A stretch of 64,000 nucleotides of DNA from Linnemannia schmuckeri (GCA_029449235.1 JANATG010000010.1:1860001-1924000), one strand, 5' to 3'. Shown: positions 1 through 12,628, numbered from the stretch's first letter. Notes: generated from the sequence alone by a model not told the origin. A program made the numbers and translations.

Positions 1-873
1 AAGGCCGCCCCCTCTGGCAAGGCTGCTGGTGCATCCAAGGTGACAAAAGAGCTACTAGAACATATGGGAGAGAAGGCAATGGGGCTCTTTTGTGAGATCG
101 TCAAAGCTAGTGTTCTTTACCGACGGATACCACTGCAGTGGACAGAAGGCGTCATTTTTTGTCTATCCAAAACCAACCCCTGGTCTGGTAGCCTAGCCGA
201 CGTCAGACCGATCACCCTCCTAGAGCACGGTCGCAAGATCATGTTCTCCATCCTGACAAGCCGGCTGTCGTCGATCATGCTGGAATATAACATCCTCAAA
301 GGCGCCAACTTCTCCGTCCTCAAGGGAACATCGACCGCGGATCCTATCCACATCGTCAACGCAGTCATGGAGGATGCCCTGCAACACAAGCGAGAACTCT
401 GGATACTCCTTCAAGATATGAAACGGTGCTATGACTCGGTGAACTGCAAGCCAGGAGGGATGTTATCGCTGGCTTTCGATAGACTCAAGGTTCCTAAAGG
501 ATTCCAGGACTTATTGTTCTTCATCACCAACAACAAAACCAACAAGGTCATCACCAGCTACGGACTCACAGACAAGTACAGCCCAGCGTGCGGGCTCGAC
601 CAAGGCGGTGTTGAGTGCCCTCTCCTATGGCGAATCGCATACGACGCGCTCCTCGTCGCCATTGACAAGCAAAAACTCGGATACGTCATGACCACACCCC
701 CGACGCCGGGCAAGGAGCCACCCATGGTTTCCAACGCAGCCTACGTGGACGACACAAAGCTGATCGCCCCATCACAACCGAACCTGGAACGGATCACGCT
801 GATCTCGAGCGAGTTCTTCAGGATTCACGGGATTGAGATCAACGGAAAAAAAAACAGAGCTACTGGCAATTAA
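1..873 (+). pseudogene. Reverse transcriptase fragment of the LINE (palm/fingers)
   Basis: Frame 1 is open from the first base of the window, so the protein begins further left. It carries the RT signature blocks in order: DVRPITLL near 200, a motif A of the form LLQDMKRCYDSV near 405-440 (first catalytic Asp), a motif B of the form DQGGVECPLLW near 600-630, and motif C YVDD near 745-756 (the usual form is YADD). The frame ends at 873 with a stop just after an A9 run at 846-854. Homology to the RT thumb (a LLAIN...LGVWF block) continues in frame 2 from that run to about 1040. A second A8 run at 1040-1047 then moves the reading to frame 3. Both breaks sit in homopolymers, so decay and sequencing or assembly indels are equally possible. 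Confidence 0.85.
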
Positions 874-884
874 CCCGACACACA

Positions 885-3869
885 ATGGCACCATCAGCTA
901 CGGAGGAAGCGAGATCAGGCCACAGGACAAGAGCAAGGCGTCCAGGATCCTGGGAGTGTGGTTCTCCGCAGACGGCAAGGCAACAGCGACCAAGGAGCTG
1001 GCGAAGGAAGAAACGTCCACAATCTGCAGTATCCTCAGCAAAAAAAATGATAACCGACAAACAATGTATCTTTATCATCAACGCCTTCCTCATCCCGCGA
1101 CTACTGTACCGCATGTCAGCCACTCTCCTTGGATGGCAGGAGATCGAACGGATTACGGCTCAATACAGAAAGGTGGTCCGGCAGAAACTGGGACTACCAA
1201 GCAATACACCTAGCAGCATCCTGCACCATACAAGGCTCTACGGACTCAGAGACCTCAAGGATGCTATCGCCGAACAACACATCAGCACACTACACCTGAG
1301 AAGCATCGACAAAGGACTCGTTGGAGACCTGACCCACTGCCGTCTCCAGGACCTACAGGATACAGCAAACATGGCAGAGTCACCCCTGACCAACCCTGTA
1401 GTAGCCAGAAAATACAATAAGCATCACCTTATCGCCAAGGTCTGTCAATTGATGGTGGAGAGAGACATATCATTGAGAGACGTGGGAGCAGAGAACGACG
1501 ATCGAGTGTTATTATCAAGAGCACTCCCACAGGACGTATTCGTAAAGCATGGAGCACAGCTCAAGAAGAGCGGAGTACTGTACCTGCAGGACATTGTCAG
1601 CGAGAACCTCACTCGCACACGGACATGGCAGGAAGTAGCGGCAACACACAACATACAATCGACGGTCCCGAAGCAGTGGTACACGGAGGTATGCCAAGCG
1701 ATATCAGAGCATCCAGCCCTGGATGTGGAAGAAGTACTGTTCGAGTACGGTGACGAAGACGATGAGAGGCTCCTGGAGGAGACGGAGGAACGGCGACAAC
1801 AAGAAAAAGAAAAAGAAAAAGAAAAAGAAAAAGAAAAAGAAAAAGAAAAAGAAAAAGAAAAAGAAAAAGAAAAAGAAAAAGAAAAAGAAAAAGAAAAAGA
1901 AAAAGAAAAAGAAAAAGAAAAAGAAAAAGAAAAAGAAAAAGAAAAAGAAAAAGAAAAAGAAAAAGAAAAAGAAAAAGAGGACAGCGACGAAGAGGCGACA
2001 AGAGGAATGGGAAGGGCGGTTGCGATAAGCAACAACAGCCACGGTCTAGAAGAGAATCGCTGTCCAAGCCAAGAAATACAAGAAAGAATAGAAAGACAAA
2101 AAGAAAAAGAAAAACAAACAGAAAAAGATACGGACCTACAAGAGGGAGCAGCATTTTTGGGTACCTTTACTTCCTTTCCTTCCTCGTCTTCATTTTTCGA
2201 TTCCCCCTTTTTAATTTCGCAAACTCCCCCTGTTAGCCCACCAATTCCTTTTTTTCCCACAAGCAACCCGTCAACACACTCCGACCATACGTCCTCCCCT
2301 ATTGTTACTTCGCCCTTCCCTATTCAAATTTCCTCTTATCCTTTATCAACAACAACAACAAGCTACACTCCCCTTGCCACATCCCCGTCAACCACACAAG
2401 CGGAACCAAACACGCATGCAACAGTGGAAGCAGCGGTCTCGCCTCTCAAACGGATGGAACTACCAGTTACCCCTATTCGAACAGGAAACAACAAAACAGA
2501 TAAATACAACAAACGACTGCACCGAAAAGCACGGAACCGAGCCACCGACGAGTACATTATCTATCGCAAGGACCATGAAGCCAGAGTGAAGCAACAGAAG
2601 CTGGCCAAGAAGCTGAAGGAGGCGGCCCAGCGTAAGGACAGAACAGAGAACAACAGGAAGGCAAAAGAAGCAGCAGAGGAAGCGCTTACTCTCAAGCAGA
2701 GATTCAGACGACAGGTGAAGGCCCGTAGGAAGGAGTTGGCAGAGGAAGCATACCAACTGGTACCAAACATCATAGCCCTGATACAACAACAAGCAACACA
2801 CAGCAAGCCAAAACACAAGTACAAACACGTTATCATGGACCCAGCTCTGCAGGAGTCTATTGAAGGAAGCAGGAAGGAGACTAGACCGGGTGTGAGACAC
2901 ATCTATTCAAACGGATCAATGGTGCACAAGGGGAAGAAGGAGTGTGCCATGGCTTTCGCAGTCGTAGGGGAGGAACAGGAGGTGGTGCAAGGGACCACCA
3001 AAGGATTCGCATCGTCTGTCAAAGCAGAACTAATGGGATTGATCGCAGGGATCATCGCCACACCCGAGGACCAGGACCTCTGCATCCGACTCGACAACCA
3101 GGCCGTGGTGAAGCAGTTTAGGGATGTCGTCGCCAATCGGAAACGAGCGTCGGTGAGGATGAAACTACGGTGTGATTATGCCACGGAGTGGGCGGTAGTG
3201 GCAAGAATATGTAACGAACGTACGGGGACAACAACAGTCGAGTGGGTCAAGGGGCACGATGGAGACAAGTGGAATGAGAAGGCGGACCTAGCGGCGAAGG
3301 AAGCTCAATCCCAGAACGGACAAGCATGGCAGATCGACAGGTCCGCCCAGGATGATATCAAGTACTCGGTGACGATGGCTGGGGAGACGCTAGATCAGGA
3401 CACGAGGCACGTGTTGAAGATGCAGACCACAAGACGCTGGCACCAGGAGTGGAGGGCGCTCAAGAGGACCAAGAGGTCGATCCCGGACTACAAGGGCACC
3501 GACTGGCTGGGTACTCTTTCCAACATACACAACAACAAACCAGTCAACACCTTCTTCAGTTCTCAGCAGGATACACGTCTACGCAGCCACAGGATAAAGA
3601 AAGTCCACGGGATGCTACCAACCATGGATGTCTTACACGCCAGACGCCCAGAACTGTACGAGAACGACCGATGCCGACAATGCGATCAAGAGACGGAGGA
3701 TAACGTTCACGTCTGGACGTGCCCCAAGAGTAGGGAGGTACAAGACGAGATCTGGAAGGGCGCCTTCAAACGAGTGGATGGATGGGGAGCGACCGCCACA
3801 AGATACTTCAACACGCAGAGAGAGAAGAAGCGTCAGCTAGGAAAACCACCACCGCCGGATATCGTCTGA
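885..3869 (+). pseudogene. LINE ORF continuation: RT thumb/connection, Lys-Glu repeat, RNase H, zinc cluster
   Basis: The meaningful part starts around 1048, where the frame picks up after the A8 run (MITDKQCIFIINAFLIPRLL region). It then has about 240 residues of connection domain, about 29 Lys-Glu dipeptides encoded by the hexanucleotide repeat, a low-complexity Ser/Pro/Thr stretch and a basic coiled-coil-like region. An RNase H fold follows (blocks HIYSNGS, KAELMGL, RLDNQAVV, HDGDKWNEKAD). The first catalytic Asp of RNase H, normally in a YTDGS block, is Asn here (codon AAC near 2911), while the Glu and later Asp positions are kept, so the nuclease is predicted inactive. A C-x2-C-x8-H-x4-C cluster follows near 3670-3720. 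The frame ends at a TGA at 3867-3869. Confidence 0.8.
1801..1977 (+). repeat. Hexanucleotide (GAAAAA) microsatellite inside a coding frame
   Basis: About 29 nearly perfect copies of the unit GAAAAA. In the element's frame it reads as alternating Glu and Lys codons. In the other frames it gives poly-Lys and, on the reverse strand, poly-Phe/Ser/Leu frames that are only shadows. Because the unit is a multiple of three, expansion would not break the frame. Confidence 0.97.
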
Positions 3870-4430
3870 AGGAAGCCAAGAACAAGCACATGCCGCGAGG
3901 CATTGTGGTCGGTGGTCGAGAAGCCAGGAGAGGAGGAGGAATGGCAGCAGCAGAGCGAGGAAGCATGGACAACCAGCCACATTTACCGAGGTCTCGTGCC
4001 TATAGCCCTAGCAAAAGCGTGGGACAAGGTGTTCAAGGACATCCCGGCCAGCATTGCTCAGCACGTGAGTCGGCTGTTTTGCCGGTACGTCGAGAAGGAG
4101 GCGAGAGAGCGATTATGGAAACCCAGATGTGAAGTGACAGTCAAGTGGGAGGTGGCGAACAGCATCACGGCCAGTATGAAACAGAAACGCACAACCGAGC
4201 GTCAGAGCGGCGAGTGGAAACAAATATATGGACGGAAACTCCGAGAGGATGAGTGCCTCTGCGGACGAGCCAACACAGAACACGACGGAGAGCGGTGCCC
4301 AGGCGAGCAGCGCGACACACGAGTGGCTGATCAAGCAGTCATCGAGTCCCTTCTGGGCCTGAGGCGCATGGATATTATGGAGAGGAGAGGCAATATGGTC
4401 ATCAAGGAGTTGGAGGTGGAAGACGGCTAG
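3870..4430 (+). pseudogene. C-terminal tail of the LINE ORF after an in-frame TGA
   Basis: This segment is in the same frame as the RNase H part and stays open immediately after the TGA at 3867-3869, with no ATG needed. It is therefore most simply the original C-terminus cut off by one nonsense change, not a separate gene. It is acidic and Trp-rich at first (WSVVEKPGEEEEWQQQ), then helical, and has a second Cys/His cluster (CLCGRANTEHDGERC, about 4257-4301). Similar tandem Cys/His clusters follow RNase H in fungal LINEs. It ends with TAG at 4428-4430. Confidence 0.65.
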
Positions 4431-4817
4431 ATCCCTTGAGCTCGCGTTAAAGCAGCAAGGGTCGTCCGGACTCGTAAGAGGACGGGCTGTGGTCCTCAGG
4501 TACCGATGTACTGTTTAGTATGCTTTACTTAGTGAAGTAGACTATGTGCTCGTACGAGCTTCACTTAGACAGTTCCACTTTTCAATTGGATAAAATTGAT
4601 GTGTCGTCAGAGACGACCCATCACTACCTTGGTAAAAAAAAAATCTGGCTGAAAGGTGCACAAGAGAGAGTGATCTTTTGCATGATAGACATCAACTTGT
4701 TATTAGTGGTAAGGTGGTGAGGCAATTATAATTTAGAAGCAAAAAAGGACAAAAGAAACGAAGGAAAAAAAAAAAGGTATAACGGCAGGCGGAAACAAAA
4801 AGAAGGGCACAAACTAT
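4431..4817. other. LINE 3' untranslated end and short intergenic gap
   Basis: 4431-4643 is probably the element's 3' untranslated region ending in A10. From 4644 to 4817 the sequence is A-rich and contains the 3' untranslated region of the minus-strand gene that ends at 4818. No further gene seen. Confidence 0.5.
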
Positions 4818-7800
4818 TTACAAAAGCGCCCTGGAGACATGGCTCCAAAGCATGGCCGCCTTCTTCTTCGAGAACTGCACACTCTTTAACGCTGCATCCT
4901 CCATCGACCATAAATCCCAATATAACTGGTCGTTACAAGTTTCTCCGTTCGCATCAGATCCAAACGCAAGCTGGGCCTCCTCCAACTCCTTCTCCAGCTC
5001 ATCCACTGCTGCATCAACACCGCCGCTGCTACTGGTCGCCGAGGCCATCGACATCATAGACTGGGTCGAAAGGCGGTTGGTCTTGCTCAATTGGTCCTGG
5101 AAGGCCTCCTCAGACTGGTACATCCATTCGAAGTAGTCGCACTTGTCGTCGTTAGCACCATGGCCATCGTCGTTTGTGGTGCTTCCTACAGAGCACATCC
5201 AAGTGTCATGGTAGCTCTGGAGGGCTGCTGAGAGATGAAGATCCAGATGAAGGACCTGGCGTGCAGAACCGGCTGACATGTCGTTGACAATGGTCTTGAC
5301 AATCTGCGACGAGATCCTAAAGACAGGAACATGGATACACAGATGCAGGAGAGCCAAGTAAAGCTCTGGTGCCAACCGACGTGCCTGCGGATTCGCCTTC
5401 AAGGTCGCGTTCAAATCTTGGAAGACTGGCATCGACAGGACAGTGAACGATGAACGAGGAGAAATAGACACAGTCGAACTGGTTGTAGTCTCAGAGGGAG
5501 CTTCAGCTTGGCTAGTAACTGATCGGGAACTATTGGTCGAGATCCGGGAGAGACTGGTCTGACTGGAGCGTTTGCTGGTTGGCGACGTAGGTGCAAGACT
5601 GACCAAGGAAGGGAGGTGGCGAATAGGTCCAACGTTCCGCATATCTGCATAGATCTCAAAGGCAAGATCCATCAGAGGTCCTAAAGTCATGGGCTGGGCA
5701 CGGTTTAGCGACAGCGACGATGACCGACGATTATGTTTCTTAGCTTCAGCTTTCTGCTCCGATGTCTTGGGCAGCTGCTGGTCGGGATTGTTAATGACTG
5801 CCAGGACAGCATCGTAGATCGCCTTGAGCATTAAGCCCATTACGAACGGGTCCCGGAGCTGCTGGTGGTAATGAGCATCGCTACGCATTCCGCTGTACAC
5901 CTTGAAGGCCTTGAGATAGCGCGATGAAACCTCGGGCGAGTGGATGGCAATGGTCAAGATGTCGTGCATGAACATTGAGACCGACATGGAGGCACTGCCT
6001 GCCGGAGAGGCGCCACTGGTACCGTTGGAAGTCGATCCTGCGCCAGACGAACTGCTCGACAGGAATGTGCTGGAGCCAAGCATCGCCTTGTTGTAAATGA
6101 CCCAGGCACGAGCTTCCCATAGCTCAGGAGCTTGCTTGAATAGAGAGGCCCGCTGATCTGCTGGACCAAACGAAAAGTTCTTGGCAACGACATTGGGCGA
6201 TCCAGGCTCGTTGGGAGACATGCCGCTGTGACCCAAGAAGGCACGTCGGCAGAGACGCATCGCAATCTTAGCGGTCTCGCCATCCTCCAGAGATGGTCCC
6301 ATCCGCTCATAAACATTCTTCCAGCCGTATTCAAACTCCTTGTGCGCAATACACTCCTCCAGCATGTTATTGTCTAGGACAGTTAAGTGGCGGTTGACAT
6401 GGATGCGGCTAGGAAGGGCGGTGGGCGTGGCCGGAGACTGTGTAGTTTCCGTATTCGTGCTCTTGGATCCAAACTTGAAGGGTGACAAAAACGAAAATCC
6501 AGACTTGGCAGCGGCTGGATCGGGCGCATTAAGGGTTGCTGCTGCACCAGAAGGCCAATTGAGGGCACCAGAAGGAGTTCTTTGGTGACTAGAAGAGGGA
6601 GTCCTCTGATGACCGACAAGAGAGCCGGCAATCTGACCTGATGTTGTACGACGGTGAGAGGACGAAGTCGTGGATGAGGCGATAGAGACACTGCGCTTGT
6701 GCCCATTGATAAGCTGTGGAGATCTCTGCTGTTCTTGCAATTGTTGAAGTGCCTGGGGTGTCAATCTCGACTCGGCCTCGACACGTTCAATGTTTGCTGG
6801 AGCATCTATAAGACGGGCTCGGCGTCTCTCGTACTGCGTCTTGACCTCTTCCCACTTGGAGGCGTCCAGCTGAAGGCGGTACCAGGTCCTAATCTTGGAC
6901 TCTGCCTCGACCTGTCCCTGTGAAGCCTCTTGAGAGTCAACGTACTTTTGCAACAATACTTCGGCTTCCTGGCTTTGTCGGGGCTTGGCAAAGAGATGGC
7001 AGGTAATGGCGGCACGATAAACGGCGCTGGTCCATCGAGAGGCTTCAATGCGATGAATACATTCCTGTGCCTCTTCAATCTTTTTCCTGTCAGTCCAATA
7101 CTGAGCCATAGACAAATGTGCGTCATCCTACAATGCGATAAGAATAATATAGACATTGTGAACATCAAGTTTACATATCCACGTATCGTTACTATGTAAA
7201 TATCGGAGCGACAATGATGTATACCTGGAGGTCATATCCGGCCTGCTGAATCGATCCATAGAGCTGAGCGTAGAGTTCCTCGGGAGCCATGACGCCTTGA
7301 CGAAGGGTCTCCTTGCCAAGGCCTTCCGCCACGTCGGACCGGCAGAGAATATCCAGGATCTGGGAATAAGAAGCAGCTACTTTGGTCTTGTATGCCTTCA
7401 CCTCGGCACTGAGAGGTCGGTCCAAGTCCTCGAAGTCGGGTTGATGGTCCTCCTTGCTCTGGAGCACTGTGATAGCCGAGAGAATGGCAACATATGACAG
7501 CTCCATTTCCTGGTCCTTGGTGAGGCATTGGAGGGCCACGGTCGCTACTCTCTCGCTGGCAACATCCCAGGAAGACAAAATAGGTTGAGATACTGTGCTG
7601 GCGCTGTTGTCGTTGTGGCTGGCTGAAGAGACCATTGCGGAAGGCTCAGCTGGCTCGTGCTCGACATCCAAGGGAATTTGTTTTAAACTCTGCTGGTCGA
7701 TTTGGGCTGTGGCTGTCATCATCGTGTCTGCTGGGATTGTTTCGACTTCGACTTTGGTAATGTCCTTATCAGCTGCCGCTGGTGATGCTGATGAGCTCCA

Positions 7801-9506
7801 GACGTTCTCTTCTGCAAGGACGAGTGGAGCAGAGGCGGTTGCAACTGGGATGGTCTCGGCATCGGTAGCGAGATCAACCTCCGACCCTTCCATCACTGTT
7901 GGGAGGGTGTCGTCTGCTGTCTCTGCTTTGTTGTCGACTGTGAGAGTGGATTCCTGTTCATCGAAACTTTCGATAGCAATAGGCTCCTTCTGAGGGGCTG
8001 GTGAGGATGGCTCGGCGTGCTCCTGTTGCATTTGAGCTTGAACTGATTTCTCATCCTCTTGTGTACTATGAATGATGGTATCGGAGATCTTGTTCTCGGT
8101 CTCCTGGTCCTTATTATCGACAATGGTCTCGAGGATAGCGTCTTTGTCCATCTCGCCTTCGTATGAGGTCGCGGGTGTGCTGGCAGCAAAGGTGTCAGGA
8201 CTAGGCGAGGACTCGTCGGCCAAAGAAGGCGACTCTGGTGGTGACATGGGTAGAGAGGCAGAGGAGGTATTCGACATGAGGTCTTGCTCGAGTTTGAGTG
8301 AGTGTTGAAGTGGTGCAGTATTGTCTTCTTGCTCTTCGATAAGGCTGTCCGAAGAAGAAGTGAAGAGGGAGGCGTTGCTGGCGTTGAGGAGGGCCTTGTT
8401 TTTCTTGGCAGCCTCACGTCGCTTCTGGTTCTTTTTCCTGGATGCGCGTCTCTTGCTCTCTGAATGTCGGTGGTAGGTGTTGTTGTTGTTGTTGTTGGTT
8501 CGTTACGGGTGTTGTTGGTTCGTTACGGGTGTTGTTGTAATAGTAGTGGCGAGCCGAGTTGCGTGATGGGGGTGTGAGTGATGAATATGTGTGTGTTGTG
8601 AGGTTAGTGGCAAAGGGTGAATGTGGAAAAGAGGAAAGACAAGAAAGAAAAGGGAACAGAAGTAAGGGGTTAGAAACAAAAGCAAAAAGGTGCAAGGAAG
8701 ACGTCAGAAGAAAAGTAAGGGTCCAAGTCTGTTTGAAAACAGAGGCACAAGGCAAGCACAAAGGCCAAGACAAAACACCCTCACACACACAAAAGAGGAA
8801 CAAGGGACATTGCATGTCCAAGTGACTGCTCGCACCATTCACTTAGACTCATGTCACGTGAAAGATATACTAAATTAAGAGTGACACGGGTTCCAAGCTC
8901 ATAGCGTCGAATCAACAATGACGATCAACAAATAAGTTCACCCTCTTTTCCGTCCTTTATATTTTTATCTCAATTATCCTTACCTAGACTCCGCTCCTTG
9001 GCAGACGACGATGAAGACTTGTCATAAGACGCACTTGGCGAAGGACTCGAGTCCCTCACAGCCATCGCCCTCTGCTGCTGCTGCTGCTGAAGTTGACGTT
9101 GAAGTGGTAATTGGTAGATGCTGTCATTCGAAGTATTACTCACCGAGGACGAAGGCGAAGACGTCGTTGACCCTGCGTCCGATACATCTGACATGCAGCT
9201 GTCAGACCGGCCTCGCGCCGTTGTCCAGATGGGCTGTGGCGACACGCGAGCAGCACCCCTGGTTGTTTTTGTTGCGACGGTTGCAGTGGTCGTAGTTATG
9301 GAAGGTGGAACGGCATAAGAAAAGGTGGCGGCGGCGGCGGCAGCAGCAGCGGCTCTGGCAGCGGTAACTTCGCAGGCTGATCGCTTGATGGCCTGTGCGT
9401 AATTCATCTGAAGAATAATAGGGTTGGGAATCCCGGCGTCGTAATATGGCTTTTGGTCACTCTTCATACCGACCGAGATACACCTCTGTGGGCGTCTGGT
9501 TGTCAT
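4818..9506 (-). CDS. Large uncharacterised protein with helical-repeat-like C-terminal half
   Basis: Three exons on the minus strand: 9506-8984, 8459-7225 and 7127-4818 (introns of 524 and 97 nt), giving about 1355 residues. Phases agree at both junctions: phase 1 at GTAAGG...CAG, phase 0 at GTATAC...TAG. Joining exon 1 to exon 2 creates a continuous basic stretch (KERSLESKRRASRKK), a likely nuclear-localisation-type or RNA-binding patch. Exon 1 is Ala/Thr/Ser/Gln-rich. Exon 2 is acidic and Ser/Thr/Glu-rich, then becomes helical. Exon 3 starts with two or three helix pairs resembling TPR/PPR repeats (AQYWTDRKKIEEAQECIHRI; AAITCHLFAKPRQSQEAEVL), has a Ser/Thr/His-rich linker around its first third, and returns to helical sequence. 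The start at 9506 is the first ATG after T-rich leader sequence; 9467 is an alternative. I do not recognise the family by name and propose no function beyond a scaffold- or PPR-like helical protein. Confidence 0.72.
8491..8530. repeat. Two perfect tandem copies of a 20-nt unit inside an intron
   Basis: The unit GTTGTTGGTTCGTTACGGGT occupies 8491-8510 and 8511-8530, followed by a partial copy and preceded by (GTT)n. It lies just inside the 3' end of the first intron of the 4818-9506 gene. With only two copies and no spacers it is a simple tandem duplication. Confidence 0.9.
8895..8913 (-). promoter_or_regulatory. Shared motif 1, copy A
   Basis: The 19-nt sequence AAGCTCATAGCGTCGAATC (plus strand) matches 17 of 19 positions with a segment at 30939-30957 near another minus-strand gene. 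It lies in the first intron of the 4818-9506 gene. Its role is unknown; it is listed because it recurs together with a second shared motif. Confidence 0.3.
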
Positions 9507-10022
9507 TACAAAATCAAAGGAAGGAGGTAAAGAAGGAAGATGGAGAAGGAAGATGAAAGGGGTATATACAAATACAATCAGGCGAGAAAACAGCGTATAA
9601 GAATGGGTATGTACAAAAGCAAACGGAGCAAAGCAAAAAAAATGTAAAAAACTCGTCAAAGGATCAAAGAGGCATATGTCGAGAAGTGAAAGAGGGGATG
9701 GTAGCAAATTGGTGAAAAAGGACATGAAGTATACCAAGATAAGTGAAAAAAAAATGAAGATGAGGCATGGTGACAACCTTTGTCTTTTTATCATGGCTCA
9801 AGATTCGAGAGTTTGAGTAAAGACGTTTTCAAGGGCTACATCAAAAATTCAGTATCCCCAATAACCACTAATAAAATCACCACGCTACCAATTCTTTCTG
9901 CGTGAACCCACTCCAATACGGACGAATACTACGAAAAAAGAAGACCCGAGATAAAAAAGAGGTGGATAACAAAATAAAAGGTGAGATGGGAAGATTGACT
10001 GCCTACTGCTGACAAGACAAAT

Positions 10023-10042
10023 CTTTTACTTCTCAGCTATCA
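10023..10042 (-). promoter_or_regulatory. Shared motif 2, copy A
   Basis: The 20-nt sequence CTTTTACTTCTCAGCTATCA (plus strand) matches 31049-31068 at 19 of 20 positions. The similarity extends left by an ACAAAT block with a one-base gap. It is about 520-540 nt upstream of the proposed start of the minus-strand gene at 9506. A candidate upstream control element; the function is unknown. Confidence 0.35.
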
Positions 10043-12596
10043 CCAGGTTTTGAGCTCTCCCTCTCTCTTTCTCTTGAGAAGGAAAGAGAGAAGAAAAAAA
10101 GAAAGAGACAAGAGTTAAGCAGGAATAGCCACAACGAAAGAGGTGGGTGACTTACTACCGTAGCCAGGGAACGGGGATCGATAGTCAATATTTTTTTCTT
10201 TCTTGTGGTAGTGGTCAGAACTTATTGGGGCAAACAAGAACTGGGAATCTTTCCTCACCAACACTGTGCATAGGAAGGAAGACTTGAACGGTGTGCCACA
10301 GGCGACCAAAAAAAGCGCACCAAAAACTAAAATTATTTCTCTTACCTTTTTCCATCCCCCTTTTTTTTTTTTTTTTTTTGGTGTAGGCTATCGTGTGAGC
10401 GTGGGATGTTTCTTGCATGGGCAGCGTGGAGGAGGAAAATGTGATGTAGTGAGTACGGTTTTCATAGGAAAGGAGAGAAAAACACACCCATGATAGATGT
10501 ACACACTGCAATTGGCGTGACAATAATCCATGCCCAAATACAAAATTCACTTCCATCAAAAGTGAAAGGAAAGAGAGAAGACAGACAAAAGAGAGAAAAA
10601 AAACGTCATTGGTTCAAAGGTTGTGCATCGCAAGTGCACATTCATTTTTGATCTCCATCTTTTGTTACTACTCTCGATTCTAAGCTTCACCTGGAGGTCA
10701 TTGCATCGTACAGACCCTATCCCCGCATTGAACACCACACTTAGTCTTTGCTATTTATGATATGCGCACGAGAACACCACCTAATGTGGCAAGTAACAAT
10801 AACACCACCACCACTAGCACAAGCATAGAGGTAATTGTTTTAGTATGTATGAACAGGTAGGGTCACTTTTGTGTGGGGCTTCTTGCTAAAGAAAGATCGT
10901 ATAACTGCCCATGTACTATTGGGTGGACCATGCTGTCTTGCATTGTTGCACCCTCCAATGATGTCGAGAGGTGCTCAAAAGGGATACGGTATCAGTCCGT
11001 TTGAAAAACGACAGGATACTGTACGCATTTGGAATCTCCACACACCAACCCTTTACACTGTTAGCAACTAGGTCAAGTTTTTTCTTGCAAGTGAAAAGAG
11101 AGGGAGGGTGAACCCAACCAATTATTAGAACGTACCAAATGTCCAATGTTCATTTTTCCTCGCTCCCACCATGCCCGGCTCTTCTCGGCCCTTTTCCACT
11201 ATTTATCTCTCAACGAATAATACTAGAAAAGAGAAAGCAATACGCGTACGTCTTCCCGTCATTCTTATACGCCCCTTCGAATAAAAAAAAATAAAAGGAA
11301 TAAAAAAAAAAAAGATGCGCCTTGTTTCGCGCATGGGATCTCAGCCGCATGCGTGAGGCATGCACATCATCAACCCATCGACATAGCAATCCTTAGCCTC
11401 CAAAAAAAGGATGATGTGTAGACACCGTCTTACCTGAAAGAAAAACATACAAACATATACACGCACGCGCCCATGAGTGGGTGCTCTCCGCGGAACAATA
11501 TGCATCCTGACGCCAGCAACCGCAATGGAAGAGTAGGTTGTCCCATCAACGTAGTGCAGGAACTCAGACACCAGGGAGAAATGAGAGTGAATAGTGTTCA
11601 AAGTAGTAGAAAAAGCGTAATGTGATCAACAACAAAAAGGGATATGACAGCAGGATCCGTTCCACCAAAAAAATATGCACGAAAAAACGGCGATTCGCAT
11701 GGTCGCCTCAGTAGCAACAAAAAAAAAGGCAATGAGGGATAAGATGGGTGGTTGCACAGAGATTTGATTTTGTTGTGGTTGTTTGTGATGAAGAAGGAAA
11801 GGATAGGGTAAGCAGATGGACATGCAACTCTTTCCTTCCTCCCTTCCTCTCTTCCTTCATTGTGCAGCCTTGACAGCGGGGAAAGAGGGACAAAAATAAC
11901 GCACACACGGCGAATTGAGTATGTTACCATAGCAGGATCGAAGGCCAAATACAAGGGGGGCTGGGAAGGTGGACCAAAGAAGTATTAGAGATCAGCAAAC
12001 AACAAGGAACAATCATGTGGTAATTAGGGCCTAGGAAAATCAATCCAGGGGTGAGATCACGACGAAAAGAAAAAATCAGGTCAGGCAATGTACACAATCA
12101 AAACGACAGAGGCATCTCGTACACCCTCCGCACCATTGTTTTCATAGGAAGTGACCCAATTGCCCTTTTTCGTGCCTCTCAGAGACTAGCAGTGACAAGG
12201 CATGAGCTAGAGGCATCATGGATCCCATTTCCAATAATTCCCGATTCTTCAAAGGAGTGTTTTTACACAGCAGGATCAACACCTCATCCGTTTCCATGAG
12301 TACCATTTGTGACACAAAAACTAAACCGATCCCTCCCTCTTATGCCAGCAGCAAACAAGGACTAATGGGTGTGCTCCCCAAGAAGGGGACATGTGCATGC
12401 TTCGCTAAGTCGCCAGTGTGCTACCACACTTTTGTTATAAACAATAGAGTGGTATTTTATTTGTGTCCAATGTCGGTTATATGTGTATTATCTATGGTTG
12501 GAAAGGAGCTATGGTTGCATGTTTGTTGATAGTTTAGCCTCCCATGCAATCGTACATTTGGCTGAATAAAAAAAATGGTACAATCGGCCATTCAGC

Positions 12597-12597
<1 letters not shown>

Positions 12598-12625
<28 letters not shown>
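12598..12625. repeat. Homopolymer A28
   Basis: An uninterrupted run of 28 A in gene-poor sequence; no element boundary or coding frame is attached to it. Confidence 0.95.

Positions 12626-12628
<3 letters not shown>

Larger units (their letters stand above)
1..4643 (+). mobile_element. Non-LTR (LINE-like) retrotransposon, 5'-truncated by window edge and decayed
   Basis: A single element is read from the window edge to about 4643. In order it shows reverse transcriptase motifs (about 100-850), a connection region, a Lys-Glu repeat (1801-1977), a basic coiled region, an RNase H domain (about 2880-3300) and two Cys-Cys-His-Cys clusters (about 3670-3730 and 4257-4301). No LTR, integrase or protease is seen, which fits a LINE and not a Ty3/Copia element. 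An A10 run at 4634-4643 follows about 200 nt of non-coding sequence after the last stop and may be the 3' end; no target-site duplication could be checked because the 5' end is missing. The reading frame is broken twice by frameshifts and once by an in-frame stop, so this copy should be inactive. Family-level placement (RT plus RNase H, as in Tad/I-like elements) is inference. Confidence 0.85.

Noticed and set aside
1445..2266. Long reverse-strand frames rich in Phe/Ser/Leu
   Set aside because: They are the antisense reading of the GAAAAA microsatellite and its flanks inside the LINE ORF.
8491..8530. CRISPR-like direct repeats
   Set aside because: Two adjacent copies with no spacers in a eukaryotic intron; a tandem duplication.
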